From CAKSQF01 sp964568425 (GTDB taxonomy: Bacteria; Bacillota; Clostridia; Oscillospirales; CAG-272), in NCBI GenBank assembly GCA_964568425.1, contig CAZMPO010000001.1, positions 96,369-160,368 on the forward strand: a DNA stretch of 64,000 nt, given 5' to 3'. The notes below the pieces were generated by a model. It had not been told where the DNA came from. It saw only the letters and a program-made list of their open reading frames with translations, and did no database searches. Below are positions 33,047 to 41,579 of the stretch, in pieces; the first letter of the stretch is position 1, and the number at the start of each line of letters is the position of its first letter. Made by a program: the position numbers and the translations under genes.

Positions 33047-34330
33047 TCAGAATATGCAGATCGCGCCCTTTGTGCGGATACGAAGGATGTGGCATGCACC
33101 CTTTCCGAATACGCCGTCAAGCAGCTCTGCGAGTGCCTTTGCCGACTCGGTCGGAACGAACGCCTGGATAGTTCCCGCAAATCCGCCGCCGTGTACGCGG
33201 CATGCAGAGGTCTTGTCAAGCCCCGAAAGATATTCCTCGGTCAGACAAAGTGCGAGCGAGAGTCCCTGCTCGGCAACGTTTTTGGTGGTGTAAACGTTCT
33301 GCAGATACTTGAAGGACGAATTGCCGGATGCGCGAACGCCTGCGAAGAATGCGTCAAGGTCGCCTGCCTCAAGAGCCGCCTTCTGTGCGGCAACGCGGTC
33401 GTTTTCGGCAAAGAAGTGGAGCGCGCGGAGGACGGCACGGTCGCCGCAGTGCTCGCGGAGCTCGGGGATGCGTGCCATGAAGTCGGCTTTATTGACGTCG
33501 CGGAGCACCTCACCGCCAAGCTCTTTTGCGATCGACTTCATCTCGGCGGGGACTGCCGCATAGTCGGGGGTGAGATCGGCATGGTTTCCGCCCGTGTCAA
33601 CGATGCAGAGACTGTAGCCGAGGGCGGACAGGTCAAACTCGGGTGAGTCGATGATCGGCTCGGAGGGGTCGGCAAAATCGATCGAGATAAATCCGCCGTA
33701 AGCGCAAGCCATCTGATCCATCAGTCCGCAGGGCTTGCCGAAGAAAACATTTTCGCTGTACTGCGAGATTTTCGCGATCTCGACATTGTCGATGTCGTTG
33801 TGATAGAGGGTGCGGAGAATGTTACCGATCATGACCTCAAAAGCCGCCGAGGACGAAAGTCCCGAGCCCTTGAAGACATTCGATGTGGTGTACGCGCGGA
33901 AGCCGCCGACCGTGTAGCCGTGCTTTACGAATCCGTCGCACATACCCTCGATGACCGCAAACGAGGTCGCGAATTTGTCGGGATCGACATGGATGTCGGC
34001 AATCGTGACAACATCCTCGGGGAAGCCCTCGGATTTGACCGCGATCACACCGTCGTCGGTTCTTGACGCGACGGCGATAATGTCAAGATCGATCGATGCG
34101 GCAAGTACTCTGCCGTGGTTGTGGTCGGTGTGGTTGCCCGATACCTCGGTCCTTCCGGGAACGGAGAAAAGACGAAGCTCGTCCGAGTCACCGTAGGTCG
34201 CCTCGTAGCCGCGAACTGCCGCTATGTAACGCTCCTTCTGGTGGGCAAGATTTTCGGCACCGTAAAGTTCGGTCATGATCGAGTCAAATTTTCCTTGCTC
34301 GATCGCTGTGATAAGCTCTTTAACATTCAT
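33047..34330 (-). CDS. galK: Galactokinase, clostridial GHMP type
   Basis: 427 residues from the ATG at 34330, which has GGGAGAC 9 bases upstream. Five codons upstream another ATG overlaps this site and is rejected. SVPGRTEVSGNHTDHNHG is the clostridial form of the galactokinase signature GRxNxxGEHTDYxxG. SNVFKGSGLSSSAAFEVMIG is the ATP-binding GHMP motif, and CGLMDQMACAYGG carries the catalytic-type Asp. C-terminal VHGGGFAGTIQAFV matches GHMP motif 3. The enzyme phosphorylates galactose to galactose 1-phosphate. No galT or galE is in the window. Confidence 0.92.
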   Translation of the reverse strand: MNVKELITAIEQGKFDSIMTELYGAENLAHQKERYIAAVRGYEATYGDSDELRLFSVPGRTEVSGNHTDHNHGRVLAASIDLDIIAVASRTDDGVIAVKSEGFPEDVVTIADIHVDPDKFATSFAVIEGMCDGFVKHGYTVGGFRAYTTSNVFKGSGLSSSAAFEVMIGNILRTLYHNDIDNVEIAKISQYSENVFFGKPCGLMDQMACAYGGFISIDFADPSEPIIDSPEFDLSALGYSLCIVDTGGNHADLTPDYAAVPAEMKSIAKELGGEVLRDVNKADFMARIPELREHCGDRAVLRALHFFAENDRVAAQKAALEAGDLDAFFAGVRASGNSSFKYLQNVYTTKNVAEQGLSLALCLTEEYLSGLDKTSACRVHGGGFAGTIQAFVPTESAKALAELLDGVFGKGACHILRIRTKGAICIF

Positions 34331-34371
34331 AATAAAGTCTCCCAATAGGTGGATTTGTTTTTGTACATTAC

Positions 34372-34400
34372 ATTATATCATTTATTTTCAAGATAAGCAA
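34372..34400 (-). promoter_or_regulatory. Promoter for galK
   Basis: Minus-strand TTGCTT (34395-34400), 17 bases and TATAAT (34372-34377), 41 bases before the ATG. Confidence 0.7.
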
Positions 34401-34452
34401 GGTCTTTTGCGAAAAAATCTGTAAAAACAATATTAACAAAGGAAATATCGCC

Positions 34453-34481
34453 TTGACACACGGGCTTGTTTGTGATATACT
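34453..34481 (+). promoter_or_regulatory. Promoter for the winged-helix repeat protein
   Basis: TTGACA (34453-34458), 17 bases and TATACT (34476-34481) preceded by TGTGA. It leaves about 54 untranslated bases before the ATG at 34542. Confidence 0.75.
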
Positions 34482-34541
34482 TTATTGTGAAAAGGACAAA
34501 AACCGCACTATATCGGCGGCAGAAACAAAGAATTAAACTTA

Positions 34542-35141
34542 ATGAGAATAAATATTTTGACAGAAGATCCGCAAATAGCTCGCGTTCTTACGGAATTTGG
34601 ATTGGTTCGGGAACTTAATGAGGGCGTCAAACGTATCTATGCGGATATGCAAGAGCAAAATTTGGATCTGCCGATATATACCGAAAACGAACAATCGGTA
34701 ACGCTTATCTTGAAAAATAAACTCGAACAAAGAAATGTTGTTCGTATAGACCAAGTCGGTGAAAAAACTAACCAAGCTCTCGAAAAAGTTGACCAAGCTG
34801 CCGAAAAAACGCCCCAAGCTGCCGAAAAAACGCCCCAAGCTGCCGAAAAAACGCCCCAAGCTACGGAAAAAACGCCCCAAGCTACGAAAAAAACGCCCCA
34901 AGCTACGAAAAAAACGCCCCAAGCTACGAAAAAAACGCCCCGAGCTTCCAAAAAAACGGCGACACTTGAGGAACTTATTTTGTCGGTTATAAGAGAGAAT
35001 CCGAGCGTGACGCAAGCCCAAATTGCAAACAAAATTGGATTTCCTAAAGATACAGTAAAATATCATGTTAAAAAAATGCGTCGCGAACAGCGTATCAAGC
35101 GAGAAGGTTCAAGTCAGAAAGGCAAATGGATCATTGTGTGA
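34542..35141 (+). CDS. RecG-like/AlbA-type C-terminal fragment with 7-residue repeats and winged helix
   Basis: 199 residues. Residues 1-60 (RVLTEFGLVRELNEGVKRIY and onward) match the end of the HATPase-like domain found in AlbA_2/RecG-like putative transcriptional regulators, which normally have some 300 residues before it. Residues about 74-143 are ten tandem units of consensus EKTPQA[AT], changing to KKTPQAT. Residues 145-199 form a winged helix (LSVIRENPSVTQAQIANKIGF then DTVKYHVKKM). So the gene looks like a shortened survivor of a longer protein, yet it has its own promoter and an intact frame. The ribosome binding site is weak. A DNA-binding role is likely, the target unknown. Confidence 0.75.
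   Translation: MRINILTEDPQIARVLTEFGLVRELNEGVKRIYADMQEQNLDLPIYTENEQSVTLILKNKLEQRNVVRIDQVGEKTNQALEKVDQAAEKTPQAAEKTPQAAEKTPQATEKTPQATKKTPQATKKTPQATKKTPRASKKTATLEELILSVIRENPSVTQAQIANKIGFPKDTVKYHVKKMRREQRIKREGSSQKGKWIIV
34761..34970 (+). repeat. 21-base tandem minisatellite inside a coding region
   Basis: Ten 21-base units (core GAAAAAACGCCCCAAGCTAC) encode ten 7-residue repeats. Neighbouring central units are nearly identical, so copy number could change without breaking the frame. Confidence 0.9.
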
Positions 35142-35221
35142 TCTGTCCGGGAACGACTTTAAACGAGTGTCGATCACAGTCAAAGAAAAACAAAAAAATT
35201 ACAAAATGACTTAAAAAAGCA

Positions 35222-35250
35222 TTGCAATGCGGTTGATTTTGTGCTATAAT
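35222..35250 (+). promoter_or_regulatory. Promoter for the rha operon
   Basis: TTGCAA (35222-35227), 17 bases and TATAAT (35245-35250) preceded by TGTGC. No clear operator is seen between it and the ATG. Confidence 0.72.
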
Positions 35251-35288
35251 ATGTACAATGAAAACATCAAACAAAAAGGGCAACCTGT

Positions 35289-36665
35289 ATGAAAAATTAT
35301 CTTGCTATCGATATCGGTGCCTCGAGCGGCAGACATATTCTCGGTCGGCTCGAGGACGGCAAAATCATAACCAAAGAGATCTTCCGATTCAAAAACGGTG
35401 CGACCCGCTCCGAGTCGGGTCACCTTTGCTGGAATTTTGAGCATCTTTTCGACTCGGTGGTCGAGGGACTGTCGAGCCTTGACGAGCGTGATCGTCCCGA
35501 CTTTATCGGCGTTGACACATGGGGGGTCGATTTTGTCCTGCTTGATTCTGACCTGCAACCGATCGGCGAGACCGTCTGCTACAGAGACGATCGAACCGAG
35601 GGCAGTGAGGCTGACCTTGCAAACTGCATCTCCCCCGAGGAGCTGTACGCACGCACGGGCATCCAGGCAAACAGGATCAACACGATAAATCAGCTCCTTT
35701 CGCTGAAAAAATACGCGCCAGATCAGCTCGAGCGCGCAGAGCATCTGCTTTTTATCCCCGATTACATAAACTACAGGCTTACGGGCATCCTCTCCTGCGA
35801 GTATACGAACGCATCGACCTCGGGACTTCTTGATGCCGAGAGTCGCGATTGGGATCACGACCTGATCGAAAAACTTGGTCTGCCCCGCCGCATTTTCATG
35901 CCGCTTACCATGCCGGGAACGCGTCTGGGCACACTCTCTCTCGAGATCGCCGCTCGCGTCGGCTACACCGCCGATGTGATCCTTCCCGCAACGCATGATA
36001 CAGGCTCTGCCGTGCTGGCAGTCCCGTCGGATGTCCCGCCACTCTATATCAGCTCGGGAACATGGTCGCTTTTCGGGTGCGAGATATCAAGACCCGAGAC
36101 CTCGGAGAGTGCACGTTGGCTTAATTTCACGAACGAGGGCGGCTTTGGCGGCAGTTACAGATTCTTAAAGAATATTATGGGTCTGTGGATGATACAGTCG
36201 GTCGCAAAGGAAACCGGACTTTCGTTTGCCGAGATCGAGGCAAACGCAAGGGAGTATGTCCACACAAAGCTTCGCGTCGATGTCAATGACGACAGATTTC
36301 TCGCCCCCGCGTCCATGTCGGCAGCGGTTCGCGATGCTCTCGGAGCTGATGTCTGCGACGGTGAGCTGTTTGCGGTGATCTATCTTTCGCTTGCCGATTG
36401 CTATAAAAAAGCGGTCGACGGGCTTTTGGAGCTTGTCGGCACGCTCCCCGATGTTATTAATATAGTCGGCGGAGGCAGTCGCGACTCTCTGCTTTGCGAG
36501 TTGACGGCAAGTGCCTGCAAAAAGCGAGTCCTTGCGGGTCCCGTAGAGGCGACCGCACTCGGCAATCTTGCAGCGCAGATGATATGCACGGGTGATATTG
36601 CCGATAAGAGCGAGGCGAGATGTGTCATTTCGCACTCGTTTGAGATAAAAGAATATGCCAAATGA
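35289..36665 (+). CDS. rhaB: Rhamnulokinase
   Basis: This 458-residue FGGY-family kinase phosphorylates L-rhamnulose. The N-terminal ATPase motif YLAIDIGASSGRHILG, IGVDTWGVDFVLLD, ATHDTGSAVLAVP and VINIVGGGSRDSLLCELTA are present. The order rhaB-rhaA-rhaD that follows strongly supports rhamnose over other sugars. Start by GGGCAACC-type context is ordinary, and the RBS is weak. The product moves on to RhaD after RhaA supplies the substrate. Confidence 0.94.
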   Translation: MKNYLAIDIGASSGRHILGRLEDGKIITKEIFRFKNGATRSESGHLCWNFEHLFDSVVEGLSSLDERDRPDFIGVDTWGVDFVLLDSDLQPIGETVCYRDDRTEGSEADLANCISPEELYARTGIQANRINTINQLLSLKKYAPDQLERAEHLLFIPDYINYRLTGILSCEYTNASTSGLLDAESRDWDHDLIEKLGLPRRIFMPLTMPGTRLGTLSLEIAARVGYTADVILPATHDTGSAVLAVPSDVPPLYISSGTWSLFGCEISRPETSESARWLNFTNEGGFGGSYRFLKNIMGLWMIQSVAKETGLSFAEIEANAREYVHTKLRVDVNDDRFLAPASMSAAVRDALGADVCDGELFAVIYLSLADCYKKAVDGLLELVGTLPDVINIVGGGSRDSLLCELTASACKKRVLAGPVEATALGNLAAQMICTGDIADKSEARCVISHSFEIKEYAK

Positions 36666-36718
36666 CAGATATACCGTATATGAAATGAACTAAAATTGAC
36701 CGAAAGGATATACAAAAA

Positions 36719-37990
36719 ATGTTATCTGAAAAGAAAAACGATCTTACCATGCAGGCATATGCGCTTGCGAAAGAAATATACGCCGAGCACGGCGTTGATA
36801 CCGATGCGGCTATCGAGACCTTAAAGAGACTTTCGATCTCGATACACTGCTGGCAGGGCGACGACGTCGGTGGATTTGACAGTCCCGATGCACTCTCGGG
36901 CGGAATTATGGCAACCGGCAATTACCCCGGCAAGGCACGCACCCCCGAGGAGCTGATGTCGGATATCGATCTTGCCTTCTCATTGATCGGCGGTGTCAAA
37001 AAGCTCAATCTTCACGCATCTTATGCCGTGTTTGACGAGGGCGAGTGGGCAGATCGCGATGCACTGCTCCCCAAACATTTCGCAAAATGGGTCGAATTTG
37101 CCAAGGAACGCCATGTCGGTATCGATTTTAACCCGACCTTCTTCTCGCATCCGATGGCGGCATCAGGGCTTACGCTGTCATCCCCCGATGAAAATGTTCG
37201 CAGCTTCTGGATAAGACACGGCATCGCCTGCCTTAAGATCGCCGAGTATTTCGCGACCGAGACGGGTATTCCCTCGGTCATGAACATTTGGATCCCCGAC
37301 GGCTACAAGGACACCCCTGCCGACAGATATTCGCCGCGCGCACGCTTTGCGGCATCGCTGGACGAGATACTCGCAACTCCGTACGACAAAGAAAAGGTCA
37401 AGGTCACGCTCGAATCGAAGGTATTCGGTATCGGCGTTGAGTCCTACACCGTCGGTTCGGCAGAATTTTGTCAGAGCTATGTACTCTCGCGCGGCATCGT
37501 TCCGCTGATGGACAACGGACACTATCATCCGACCGAGCTTGTTTCGGACAAGATCTCGTCTGTCCTGCTCTTTAATAAAAATCTCGCGCTCCATATAACT
37601 CGCGGCGTCCGTTGGGATTCCGACCATGTCGTTCGCCTTGACGATGAGACAAAGGAGATCGCAAAAGAGATCGTCGCAAGCGGTCGAATGGATGATATTT
37701 TCATGGCACTCGACTATTTTGACGCATCGATCAACCGTATCGCCGCATGGGTCATCGGAACGCGCAATCTGCAAAAGGCATTGCTTGCCGCCCTGCTTAC
37801 ACCTCACGAAAAGCTCCGCGCCATGCAGGACATGGGCGATTTTACCCACCTTCTTGCAGAGTCGGAGGAAGAAAAACTCCTTCCGCTCGGCACGGTATAT
37901 AATAAATTCCTTGCCGACTGCGGCGTTGAGTCCGACTACATGAGCGTGATCGACGCTTACGAAAAAGATGTTTTGTCAAAAAGAATGTAA
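36719..37990 (+). CDS. rhaA: L-rhamnose isomerase
   Basis: This 423-residue enzyme converts L-rhamnose to L-rhamnulose in the cytoplasm. SISIHCWQGDDVGGFDSPDA near the start is a signature of the family; LNLHASYAVFDEG, VGIDFNPTFFSHPMAASG, WIPDGYKDTPADRYSPRARF and MDNGHYHPTELVSDKISSVL give the metal and substrate residues. The length is normal (about 420). It starts 53 bases after rhaB and is followed by rhaD after 17 bases. Confidence 0.96.
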   Translation: MLSEKKNDLTMQAYALAKEIYAEHGVDTDAAIETLKRLSISIHCWQGDDVGGFDSPDALSGGIMATGNYPGKARTPEELMSDIDLAFSLIGGVKKLNLHASYAVFDEGEWADRDALLPKHFAKWVEFAKERHVGIDFNPTFFSHPMAASGLTLSSPDENVRSFWIRHGIACLKIAEYFATETGIPSVMNIWIPDGYKDTPADRYSPRARFAASLDEILATPYDKEKVKVTLESKVFGIGVESYTVGSAEFCQSYVLSRGIVPLMDNGHYHPTELVSDKISSVLLFNKNLALHITRGVRWDSDHVVRLDDETKEIAKEIVASGRMDDIFMALDYFDASINRIAAWVIGTRNLQKALLAALLTPHEKLRAMQDMGDFTHLLAESEEEKLLPLGTVYNKFLADCGVESDYMSVIDAYEKDVLSKRM

Positions 37991-38007
37991 AAAGGAAGAA
38001 AATCAGT

Positions 38008-38841
38008 ATGAAAAACGATATTTTTGAGTCGGCGTTTGCCGAAGGATTTATAAAACTCTGTGATATGGGCTGGCAAAAGGGCTGGCATGAGCGCAACGGC
38101 GGCAATCTGTCATATCGCATAAAGGACAGCGAGATCGCACCCTATAAGGCGACCCTTTCAAGCGGCGCACCCTGGCAGGAGATAGGCGTGACCCTCCCCG
38201 AGCTCGGCGGACAGTATTTTATGGTCACCGGATCGGGCAAGTATATGAGCAATGTAAAAAGTGACCCTCGCGATACGGTCTCGGTCATCGAGCTGTCGGA
38301 GGACGGCAGTCTCTATCGTATCGTCGCAGGACTTGAAAACGGTGGCAGACCGACATCCGAGCTGCCCACCCATCTCATGGGACATGCCGCTCGCATGCGT
38401 GCAACGGAGGGCTCGCGCCGCGTGATATATCATTGCCATCCCGCAAATCTGATCGCCATGACCTTCCTGCTCCCGCTCGAAGATAAGGCTTTCTCACGTG
38501 AGCTTTGGGAGATGATGACCGAGTGCCCGATCATATTCCCGGCAGGCATCGGCGTTGTCAAATGGATGGTTCCGGGCGGCGCGGAGATCGCCGAGGCATC
38601 TGTCAAGAAAATGCGCGACTTCGACGCGGTTGTCTGGGCACATCACGGCATTTTCTGCGCCGGCGACGATTTCGACAATACATTCGGACTTTGCCACACC
38701 ATCGAGAAAGCGGCAGAGATATGGATCAAGGTCCGCTCGGTCTCCGATAAAAAACGCCAGACCATCACCGCCCCCGAATTTCGCGAGCTCGCAAAAGCGT
38801 TCGGAGTAACGCTGACAGAAGAGTTTTTGGCGGATAATTAG
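38008..38841 (+). CDS. rhaD: Rhamnulose-1-phosphate aldolase
   Basis: This 277-residue class II aldolase splits L-rhamnulose 1-phosphate into dihydroxyacetone phosphate and L-lactaldehyde. WHERNGGNLSYRI, VTGSGKYMSNV, PTSELPTHLMGHAARM, IYHCHPANLIAMTF (zinc His pair) and VVWAHHGIFCAGDDFDNTFGL are typical. It completes the three-step pathway with RhaB and RhaA. No rhamnose mutarotase, transporter, lactaldehyde reductase or regulator is adjacent. Confidence 0.95.
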   Translation: MKNDIFESAFAEGFIKLCDMGWQKGWHERNGGNLSYRIKDSEIAPYKATLSSGAPWQEIGVTLPELGGQYFMVTGSGKYMSNVKSDPRDTVSVIELSEDGSLYRIVAGLENGGRPTSELPTHLMGHAARMRATEGSRRVIYHCHPANLIAMTFLLPLEDKAFSRELWEMMTECPIIFPAGIGVVKWMVPGGAEIAEASVKKMRDFDAVVWAHHGIFCAGDDFDNTFGLCHTIEKAAEIWIKVRSVSDKKRQTITAPEFRELAKAFGVTLTEEFLADN

Positions 38842-38871
38842 GAATTAGAAATTAGGAGTTAGGAATTAACG
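38836..38871. repeat. AATTAGGAATTAGAA tract at the rhaD end
   Basis: The family of tracts seen at 2541, 2757 and 19694, here starting within the last codons and stop of rhaD (GGATAATTAGGAATTAGAA), followed by CGAGGTCGACCGTGACATCG. Confidence 0.8.
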
Positions 38872-38954
38872 AGGTCGACCGTGACATCGCCAAGATGTTA
38901 TATGGCGATCGACGAAGAAGTCTTTACCCCTGCACGACTATCTTGTATCTCCAA

Positions 38955-39002
38955 AAACCCCCACCTCGAATCGTAAAAAGCGGTTCGGGGTGGGGGCTTT
39001 CT
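38955..39002. terminator. Bidirectional terminator between rhaD and the XRE gene
   Basis: AAACCCCCACCTCGAA pairs with TTCGGGGTGGGGGCTT, with one wobble and a mismatch at the outer end, around a loop of about 11 bases. T-rich sequence on both sides. Confidence 0.82.
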
Positions 39003-39198
39003 ATTTGTCACAGCGTCCGAGCAGATAATCAAGAGAAACATCAAAATAGTCGGCGAATTTTATCAGCGTCGCATAATCCGCTTCTCGCTCGCAGTTTTCG
39101 TATCTGCTGATCGAGTTTTGGTTCATATTCAGATCGAGCGCCAGCTTTAGCTGCGATATTCCCCTCGATCTTCGCAGTTTCTTGAGCCTAAATTCCAT
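39001..39198 (-). CDS. XRE-family HTH transcriptional regulator
   Basis: The 65-residue protein is one helix-turn-helix domain of the Cro/C1 type: LKKLRRSRGISQLKLALDLN then MNQNSISRYENCEREADYAT, ending LIKFADYFDVSLDYLLGRCDK. There is no effector domain. It is divergently transcribed from the TM2 protein gene, and a 25-base palindrome lies in the shared promoter region, so auto-repression and control of the neighbour are likely (inference). Confidence 0.9.
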   Translation of the reverse strand: MEFRLKKLRRSRGISQLKLALDLNMNQNSISRYENCEREADYATLIKFADYFDVSLDYLLGRCDK

Positions 39199-39236
39199 TT
39201 GATATCCCTGATTTTAAAAAAATTTTTAAAAAACTC

Positions 39237-39287
39237 TTGACATTATTATACCATTATGGTATAATAAAAATATCCCAATTCGGGATA
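39237..39287 (+). promoter_or_regulatory. Divergent promoter with operator-like palindromes
   Basis: Perfect consensus TTGACA (39237-39242), 17 bases and TATAAT (39260-39265). A palindrome of 12-base arms (TTATTATACCAT and its complement, one central base) covers 39243-39267, spanning the spacer and -10 and also providing TATAAT for the other strand at 39245-39250. A second inverted repeat TATCCC-n5-GGGATA is at 39271-39287. Confidence 0.8.
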
Positions 39288-39329
39288 TTTACCCGACAAT
39301 GTCAAAAAAATCAAAGAGGGGATGGGAAT

Positions 39330-39752
39330 ATGGAAGAAAACGCAACATTCAAGACAGCTCAAACACAGGAAAATACGAAATTTTGCAAGCATTGCGGTGA
39401 AAAAATACCCGCAGCCGCTGTGATCTGCACGCATTGCGGATGCCAGGTAGAAGAGATCAAGCAGAGCGAGCAGCCAAGCATTGTAATTAATAATGCAAAC
39501 ACAAGCACTAATGTGAACACAAACACAAACATTAACGGTAATGTTGCACCTCTCGGAATGCGCGCGCGTGACAAATGGACTGCGTTCTTTCTGTGTTTGT
39601 TCTTCGGTTACTTTGGTGCACATAAATTCTATGAGGGCAAAGCCGGCATGGGCGTTCTGTACATATTTACCCTCGGCTTCTTTCTCATCGGCTGGGCTAT
39701 AGATTGCATTTCTCTTTTGTTGAAGCCCAACCCTTATTATGTTAGCTATTGA
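39330..39752 (+). CDS. Zinc-ribbon and TM2 domain membrane protein
   Basis: 140 residues from the ATG at 39330, which has GAGGGGATGGGA upstream. The longer open frame overlaps the promoter. An N-terminal zinc ribbon (CKHCGEKIPAAAVICTHCG, about 17-35) is joined by an Asn/Thr-rich linker (NTNTNINGN) to a TM2 domain: two membrane helices with the FFGYFGAHKFYEGKAGMGVL turn and IGWAIDCISLLL. TM2 proteins are widespread and of unknown function. A very strong promoter with operator sequences, shared with an XRE gene, suggests switchable high expression. Confidence 0.87.
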   Translation: MEENATFKTAQTQENTKFCKHCGEKIPAAAVICTHCGCQVEEIKQSEQPSIVINNANTSTNVNTNTNINGNVAPLGMRARDKWTAFFLCLFFGYFGAHKFYEGKAGMGVLYIFTLGFFLIGWAIDCISLLLKPNPYYVSY

Positions 39753-39759
39753 TTCAATT

Positions 39760-39790
39760 AAAAAGCTCGACTGACAGTCGGGCTTTTTTA
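39760..39790 (+). terminator. Terminator after the TM2 protein
   Basis: AAAAAGCTCGACT pairs with AGTCGGGCTTTTT across a 3-base loop, with one wobble, ending in TTTT. Confidence 0.85.
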
Positions 39791-40149
39791 GTAAGCATTT
39801 TTTATCAAGTAAATGGTCGGCTTATTGTCCAATAAATCTCGAACGACCGCGAAACGAACAAATTCACCGTTGATGGGCGTCTGTATATAATCATTGGCTG
39901 CCAAGACACCCACCCCCGCTCAAATAAAGGGTGCTCCCGACGGTGGGCAATCATATCCTCTCGCTCATGATGTCTTGTCATGGGCGAGTTTTTTGGTTCG
40001 TCAATGGGCGGCAGAGCCGAAGAAAACGCGACATTTGCAGTAAAAGAAAACGAAATTTGAAAAGTTGTCAATTATTTGTGTTCATACCATTGAAAAGTCA
40101 GATAAAATGTGCTATAATACATTTGAAAAGTTTCAAGGAGGGTTTTGCA
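39791..40149. other. Intergenic stretch, no gene recognised
   Basis: About 360 bases between the TM2 protein terminator and the DUF4143 ATPase start. Only the promoter at 40090-40118 is recognised. Short open frames on both strands lack ribosome binding sites, and their composition looks like decayed sequence. No terminal inverted repeats or known RNA structure were found by eye. Confidence 0.6.
40090..40118 (+). promoter_or_regulatory. Promoter for the DUF4143 ATPase
   Basis: TTGAAA (40090-40095), 17 bases and TATAAT (40113-40118) preceded by TGTGC. Confidence 0.72.
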
Positions 40150-41499
40150 ATGCTTTTTCGTAAGATAGAAAAGCTCATTGATGAGCATTTGAGGTCAAAT
40201 ACCGAAAAGATCCTTTTGATCGATGGTGCGCGCCAGATCGGTAAAACGTATATAATCAGGCATGTAGGCGAGAAATTATTCAAAAACTACATCGAGATCA
40301 ACATGGTCGAGGACTCTTTGGGAGAGCGTCTTTTTGAAAATGTTAAAACTGTCGAGGACTTTTATCTTCAGGTCAGTATGACAAAAGGTGAAAAGATGGG
40401 CAGTAAAGAGGACACCTTGATCTTCATCGATGAGATTCAAGCGTATCCTCACCTGCTTACTTTGCTCAAGTTTTTGTCTCGGGACAACAAATTCACTTAC
40501 ATCGCCGGTGGATCTATGCTTGGCGTGACCCTCTCTCAAACCACTTCCATTCCAATGGGCAGTATCCGCAAGGTCAGAATGTTCCCCTTGGATTTTGAAG
40601 AATTTCTCTATGCAAACGGAATGAACGAATTTGCTGTTTCTGCCATGAGGAGAAAGTTTGAAAGACTTGAGGCACTTGATGAGCACATGCACAACAAAAT
40701 GATGGACATGTTCCGCAAATTTTTGCTTGTCGGTGGGCTTCCCGATGCGGTCAATGCATATATCGACACAAAGAATATCAAAGCGGTTCGGGGTGTTCAA
40801 AGCGAGGTCCATGATTATTATGCCGCAGACGCATCGAAATATGATGAAGAAAACAGGTTGAAGATCCGGCGGATCTTTGATCTTATTCCTTCTAATATGG
40901 AAAACAAAAAGAAGCGTGTTGTAGCGCAAAGCATCGAAAATAAAAAAGGCAAGACGTTTGGTGATTATACGGATGAATTTGAATATCTGATCAGTGCCGG
41001 TATCGCGCTTAACGTTCAAGTGATATCCAATCCTGCGTTTCCTCTCATCGAATCTTCCGGGAAAAATCTTTTGAAGCTTTATTTGAACGATGTCGGTATT
41101 CTTACCGGTATTCTTTACGGAAACAACATCCGTGCGGTCTTAGACGATGAAAAGAGCATAAATCTCGGCTCTGTTTACGAAACGGTCGTGGCAAGCGAGC
41201 TCGCTTGCCACGGACATAAACTGTTTTATTACGATAATCGCAGTCGCGGCGAAGTTGACTATCTTATTGATGATTATGACAGCCTGTCGGCAGTGCCGAT
41301 CGAGGTAAAATCGGGAAAAGACTACACGGTTCACAGCGCACTGAACGCCTTTGTTCAAAACGAGGATTATCATGTAAAAAAAGCCTTTGTTGTTTCAAAC
41401 GAAAGAACGGTCACACGGAAAGGCAAGATAATATATATTCCGATCTATTATATCATGTTCTTCGATGCAAATGGCAGAAGCGGCAATATGAACTTTTGA
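40150..41499 (+). CDS. AAA-family ATPase with C-terminal DUF4143 domain
   Basis: 449 residues from the ATG at 40150, which has CAAGGAGGG upstream. The longer frame covers the promoter and is rejected. Walker A is IDGARQIGKTYI (near 20-31), Walker B LIFIDEIQAYPHLL (near 93-106), with GGSMLGVTL as sensor region. The C-terminal DUF4143 portion has GEVDYLID and VPIEVKSGKDY, the pattern of a PD-(D/E)xK-like nuclease fold. Members are abundant in gut Clostridia and Bacteroidetes, often several per genome, and their biology is unresolved. A fixed partner gene is not seen here. Confidence 0.9.
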   Translation: MLFRKIEKLIDEHLRSNTEKILLIDGARQIGKTYIIRHVGEKLFKNYIEINMVEDSLGERLFENVKTVEDFYLQVSMTKGEKMGSKEDTLIFIDEIQAYPHLLTLLKFLSRDNKFTYIAGGSMLGVTLSQTTSIPMGSIRKVRMFPLDFEEFLYANGMNEFAVSAMRRKFERLEALDEHMHNKMMDMFRKFLLVGGLPDAVNAYIDTKNIKAVRGVQSEVHDYYAADASKYDEENRLKIRRIFDLIPSNMENKKKRVVAQSIENKKGKTFGDYTDEFEYLISAGIALNVQVISNPAFPLIESSGKNLLKLYLNDVGILTGILYGNNIRAVLDDEKSINLGSVYETVVASELACHGHKLFYYDNRSRGEVDYLIDDYDSLSAVPIEVKSGKDYTVHSALNAFVQNEDYHVKKAFVVSNERTVTRKGKIIYIPIYYIMFFDANGRSGNMNF

Positions 41500-41502
41500 A
41501 AC

Positions 41503-41552
41503 AGATCGGCACAAATTCGCAGAAAGGTTCTGCCGCGAATTTGCGCCGATCT
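41503..41552. terminator. Bidirectional terminator between the ATPase and rubrerythrin genes
   Basis: AGATCGGCACAAATTCGC pairs with GCGAATTTGCGCCGATCT, 18 base pairs with one mismatch, between convergent genes. T runs are weak. Confidence 0.7.
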
Positions 41553-41579
41553 TAAGAATTGAGCCGTGACAAATATATT

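Noticed and set aside
34761..34970. Possible CRISPR array
   Set aside because: The 21-base units have no unique spacers and are in a coding frame, so they are a minisatellite.
34539..35066. Long minus-strand ORF with RFFGSLG-type repeats
   Set aside because: It is the mirror image of the EKTPQAT minisatellite in the + strand gene, with no RBS.
39931..40149. N-terminal extension of the DUF4143 ATPase
   Set aside because: It covers the TTGAAA-17-TATAAT promoter and there is a good AAGGAGGG site for the ATG at 40150.
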